Source: Actinoplanes regularis (GTDB lineage Bacteria; Actinomycetota; Actinomycetes; Mycobacteriales; Micromonosporaceae). From it: a stretch of DNA of 64,000 nucleotides. This document shows, piece after piece, positions 60,970-64,000 of this stretch. The notes under the pieces are model-generated. The model saw only the letters and a program-made list of their open reading frames with translations. It searched no databases and was not told the origin of the DNA. The stretch spans positions 372,001 through 436,000 of the forward strand of contig NZ_FZNR01000006.1 in the NCBI RefSeq assembly GCF_900188005.1, in the 5' to 3' direction. Position numbers and translations under genes: made by a program. Each line of letters starts with the position of its first letter. The first letter of the stretch is position 1.

Positions 60970-61748
60970 CAGTGGTGCTCCATGAGGTCGGGCAGCGAGG
61001 TGCTGTTCGGCAGGGTGGCGAGCAGGGCGGTGATCTCGGCGGCGTGGTCGATGAGGAAGAAGTGGCCGCCGCTGAAGGTCCGCACGTCCACGGGCCCGGT
61101 GGTGTGCTCCCGCCAGGTGGTCGCCTCGGACCCGCTCACCACGGGATCCTCCGTACCGATCAGGACCGTGATCGGGCAGTCGAGCAGGGCACCGGGCCGA
61201 TGCCGGTACGTCTCGATGGCCCGGTAGTCGGCGCGCAGGGCCGGCAGGAACATCCGCAGCAGGTCCGGGTCGGCGAGCAGGTCACGTTTCGTACCGCTGA
61301 GCCGCCGGACCTCCTCGATGACGCCGTCGTCGTCACGCAGGTGGATGCGCTCCTCGCGGTAGCGCGACGGCGCGCGCCGGCCGGACGCGAAGATCCGCAG
61401 CGGGGCCGGCAGGCCGGCGCCGGCGAGGCGCAGGCCGATCTCGTACGCGAGGACGGCGCCCATGCTGTGCCCGAACAGGGCCACCGGCCCGGGCTCCTCG
61501 GCGACCAGGGCGTCGGTGATCCGGTCGGCCATGGTGTGCAGGTCGTCGACGGCGGGTTCGCGGTGCCGGTCCTGCCGGCCCGGGTACTGCACGGCGAGAA
61601 CCTGAACCGCCGGGGCGAGCGCCTTGGACAGTGGGAAGAAGAAGCTCGCGGAGCCGCCCGCGTGGGGCAGGCAGACGAGCCGGACGGCGGAGGGCGCACC
61701 GTCGTGCAGACGGCGCAGCCAGCGGCCGGAGTCGACCGGCGTGGTCAC
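60969..61748 (-). CDS. Type II thioesterase of the polyketide cluster
   Basis: The 259-residue alpha/beta hydrolase has VRLVCLPHAGGSASFFFPLSKAL, the nucleophile motif GHSMG (VALFGHSMGAVLAYEIGLRL), acid in IGTEDPVVS and His in GGHFFLIDH. Such stand-alone thioesterases clear wrongly loaded acyl chains from carrier proteins. GTG 61748 overlaps the PKS stop (GTGA). Confidence 0.93.
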   Translation of the reverse strand: MTTPVDSGRWLRRLHDGAPSAVRLVCLPHAGGSASFFFPLSKALAPAVQVLAVQYPGRQDRHREPAVDDLHTMADRITDALVAEEPGPVALFGHSMGAVLAYEIGLRLAGAGLPAPLRIFASGRRAPSRYREERIHLRDDDGVIEEVRRLSGTKRDLLADPDLLRMFLPALRADYRAIETYRHRPGALLDCPITVLIGTEDPVVSGSEATTWREHTTGPVDVRTFSGGHFFLIDHAAEITALLATLPNSTSLPDLMEHH

Positions 61749-64000
61749 GGCGTGGTCCTCTCGGGTGCGGTGAGGGCACCGGCGGGCGCCGGCGGCGGCA
61801 GGTATCCGACGCTCACGAAGAAGTCGAGGTAACGCTCGAACAGCTCGGCGGTGAGTTCCGGGCAGGTGACGCCGGTGCCGTCCAGGGCCTGTTCGGTGCC
61901 GCTGACGTCGATCGACGGGTAGAACGAGCCGCTGTCCGCGATCATCATCTCGAAGGCGTCGAGCAGCGGCAGCAGCGCGTTCTCCCGGTCGGCCTGCACG
62001 GACGTCTTCCAGGCCGCCGGGTCCAGGTCGGCCAGCGGATAACCGTAGGAGCGCAGCAACTCGACGACCCGGGTCAGCGGCAGGGAGCTGCGGTTGTAGA
62101 AGTGGAACGTCCGCCCTCCGGCCTCGGCCTTCCGGGACAGCGCCACGATGCCGGCGCTGACGTGATCGACCGGCACCAGGTGGTACGCGCCGGCCAGTTC
62201 GCCGGGCACCGCCCCGGCCTGCACCATGCCCTTGACGGTGAGCCAGACGAAGTCGTGGGTCTGGCAGGCGCCGTTGCGCTGATCCCCGGAGATCACGTCG
62301 ACCCGGTAGACGGAGACCGGAAGCCCCCGGTCGCGGGCGATGCCGATGACCTGCTCGGCGACCCACTTGCTGCGCAGGTAGCCGCTCGGCAGGGCCTCCG
62401 GCGGGCCGGTCGGGTCGTCGACGGCCAGTGGCACACCGGCGGTGACCGGCCCGGCGAAGACGCCGACCGTCGACACGTGGTGCACCGGCACGGTCCGGTG
62501 CCGCGCGGCCAGCCGCAGGATCTCCTGCGTGCCGCCGACGTTGGCGGTCCTGAGTTCGGTGTACGGCCGGAGCCAGTTGACGGTCGCGCCGGCGTGGTAG
62601 ACGACGTCCACCGTGCGGGCCAGGTGGTCGAAGGTGTCCGGGTCGATGCCGAGGCCGGGCACGGCGAGGTCACCGACGATGACGTCGAGCCGCGTCTCGT
62701 CGATCTCGTCCCACACCTGGTACCAGCGCATGTTCTCGCGGACCCGGGCCAGCGCGTCGGCCTCGTCACGGCCGCGGACCAGGCAGTGGATACGCGCGTC
62801 GGTGTCACGCATCAGGTCGCGCAGCAGGAACGCGCCGAGGAAGCCGGTAGCGCCGGTGAGCAGGATCTCGTGAGGCTCGTCGACGACGTGCACAACGGTC
62901 TCCGCCGGCTGGATGTCGTCGGCGAGGGTGACCTCCGTGGCGAAGTCGATCCGGGCGCCGGCCGCCCCGTTCGCCTGCCCGGGGGCCCGGTTCAACTCGC
63001 CCAGCAGGTACGTGGCGAGCCCCACCGGGGTGGGATGGTCGAACACGACGGTGGGCGGCAGTGCCAGCCCGGTCTCGGCGGTGAGCCGGTTGCGCAGCTC
63101 GACCGCGGTGAGCGAGTCGAAGCCCTGGTCGCTGAAGGCCCGGTCGGCGTCGACGGTGGTGACGTCGCGGTGCCCGAGCACCCCGGCCACCGCGCCCAGC
63201 ACCACGTCGCGGACCAGCGCGTCCCGCTCGGTGTCGGCCAGCACGGCGAGGCGGTCGGCCAGGCCCCGGGAGTCGACGTCGGTGTTGCGAGCGGCCGGCC
63301 GGCCGCTCGCAACACCGATCAGCGCGTGCAGCAGCGGGGTGGCCTGATCGCGGCGTTCCCGCAGCGCCGCCACGTCGAGCGGGGTGGCCACCAGGGCGGG
63401 CTCCGAGGCCCGCAGTGCTGCGTCCAGCAGGGTGGTGCCGTGCGGCACGGTGATCGGCGGGAAGCCGGCGCGGACGATCCGGCGGCGGTCCGCCTCGGTG
63501 AGGTGGCCGGTGATGCCGGTGTCCTGTTCCCACAGGCCCCACGCGATCGAGGTGGCCGGCAGGCCGTGGGCCCGCCGGTGTGCGGCGAGGCCGTCGAGGA
63601 ACGCGTTCGCGGCGGCGTAGTTGCCCTGGCCCGCGCCGCCGATCACGCCGGCGATCGAGGAGAACAGCACGAACGCGGTCAACGGCCGATCCCGGGTCAG
63701 CTCGTGCAGGTGCCACGCGGCGTCCGCCTTCGGGCGCAGCACGGCGCTCAGCCGCTCCGGGGTCAGCGACCCGATCAGGGCGTCGTCCACCACACCGGCG
63801 GTGTGCACGACCGCGGTGAGCGGGTGCTCGGCCGGGATCGTCGCGAGGGCCGCCGTCAGCGAGGCTCGGTCGGCGACATCACACGCCACGACGTCCACCT
63901 CGGTGCCGAGGTCGCGCAGCTCCCGCCGGAGCCGGGCGGCCCCGGCGGCGTCCGGGCCACGACGGCTGGTGAGCAGCAGCCGGGACACGCGGTGGCGGGA
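61745..64000 (-). CDS. Modular type I PKS C-terminal part: KR-ACP-thioester reductase
   Basis: The frame is open to the window edge, so this is the last 751 residues of a larger PKS. A ketoreductase domain has catalytic Ser and Tyr in FSSIAGVIGGAGQGNYAAANAF and AGVVDDA, which points to a B-type KR. An acyl carrier domain has DQGFDSLTAVELRNRL, with Ser taking the phosphopantetheine. The rest is a thioester reductase (ILLTGATGFLGAFLLRDLM, HVSTVGVFAG, GYLRSKWVAEQV) in place of a thioesterase, so the chain should leave as an aldehyde or alcohol. Confidence 0.94.
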   Translation of the reverse strand, partial: SRHRVSRLLLTSRRGPDAAGAARLRRELRDLGTEVDVVACDVADRASLTAALATIPAEHPLTAVVHTAGVVDDALIGSLTPERLSAVLRPKADAAWHLHELTRDRPLTAFVLFSSIAGVIGGAGQGNYAAANAFLDGLAAHRRAHGLPATSIAWGLWEQDTGITGHLTEADRRRIVRAGFPPITVPHGTTLLDAALRASEPALVATPLDVAALRERRDQATPLLHALIGVASGRPAARNTDVDSRGLADRLAVLADTERDALVRDVVLGAVAGVLGHRDVTTVDADRAFSDQGFDSLTAVELRNRLTAETGLALPPTVVFDHPTPVGLATYLLGELNRAPGQANGAAGARIDFATEVTLADDIQPAETVVHVVDEPHEILLTGATGFLGAFLLRDLMRDTDARIHCLVRGRDEADALARVRENMRWYQVWDEIDETRLDVIVGDLAVPGLGIDPDTFDHLARTVDVVYHAGATVNWLRPYTELRTANVGGTQEILRLAARHRTVPVHHVSTVGVFAGPVTAGVPLAVDDPTGPPEALPSGYLRSKWVAEQVIGIARDRGLPVSVYRVDVISGDQRNGACQTHDFVWLTVKGMVQAGAVPGELAGAYHLVPVDHVSAGIVALSRKAEAGGRTFHFYNRSSLPLTRVVELLRSYGYPLADLDPAAWKTSVQADRENALLPLLDAFEMMIADSGSFYPSIDVSGTEQALDGTGVTCPELTAELFERYLDFFVSVGYLPPPAPAGALTAPERTTP

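Overview
The window is GC-rich actinobacterial chromosome. Dense overlapping operons, GTG/TTG starts, a GerW-type protein, SigE-family sigma factor, many secreted glycosidases and a modular PKS suggest a filamentous Micromonosporaceae-like organism (Actinoplanes or a relative). That assignment is inference. No rRNA, tRNA, CRISPR array or recognisable transposase was seen.

Layout. 0-3.4 kb: a CUT1 sugar ABC importer (binding protein cut by the window edge) divergent from its LacI-type regulator, with two palindromic operators between. 3.4-10.1 kb: GerW-like protein; PadR regulator with an ABC exporter; a coupled sigma factor / triple-repeat membrane protein / amidoligase set; a Pro-rich membrane protein; an antitoxin-PIN toxin pair. 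10.2-14.9 kb: a meta-cleavage aromatic pathway (GalB-, GalC- and GalD-like enzymes, an extradiol dioxygenase, a divergent dehydrogenase) controlled by TTGTnnACAA operators. 15.1-25.9 kb: a six-gene coupled operon (SEDS protein fused to a degenerate PBP domain, unknown protein, protein-kinase-like membrane protein, small membrane protein, P-loop GTPase-like protein, large membrane-anchored protein) facing a convergent DUF4407 protein. It resembles a rodA-pbpA-pknB operon turned into a GTPase-centred signalling or conflict system. 26-27 kb: an aromatic-acid MFS transporter broken by an internal deletion, still carrying the same operators as the aromatic operon. 27-38 kb: alpha/beta hydrolase, LysR regulator and a full form I aerobic CO dehydrogenase cluster (coxM-S-L, XdhC-YHS, MobA-like, coxD, coxG, coxE) with a divergent XdhC. 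38-42.5 kb: secreted protein and a copper operon with a CsoR-type operator, then a tiny leaderless membrane protein. 42.7-46.2 kb: a divergent stand-alone EF-Tu, a lipoprotein and a GH64 glucanase. 46.8-52 kb: a peptide-type ABC importer. 52-58.8 kb: SnoaL-like protein, GH26 enzyme, CopC protein, alpha-amylase with two CBM20 domains, lipoprotein. 58.8-60.3 kb: HxlR regulator with a VOC gene remnant and a divergent NmrA-like oxidoreductase. 60.4-64 kb: the end of a PKS operon (KR-ACP-thioester reductase, type II thioesterase, BioY).

Most notable are two sets of exact 77-bp tandem repeats (four copies before galD, three before the large membrane-anchored gene). Each unit is a complete 26-codon micro-ORF with its own Shine-Dalgarno sequence. 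All junctions are ATGA stop/start overlaps, so the repeats form chains of translationally coupled micro-cistrons placed exactly between two operon genes. Also notable are the kinase/GTPase/SEDS operon, the sigma-repeat-protein-amidoligase module, and an EF-Tu paralogue with alanine at the site equivalent to E. coli Gly275.
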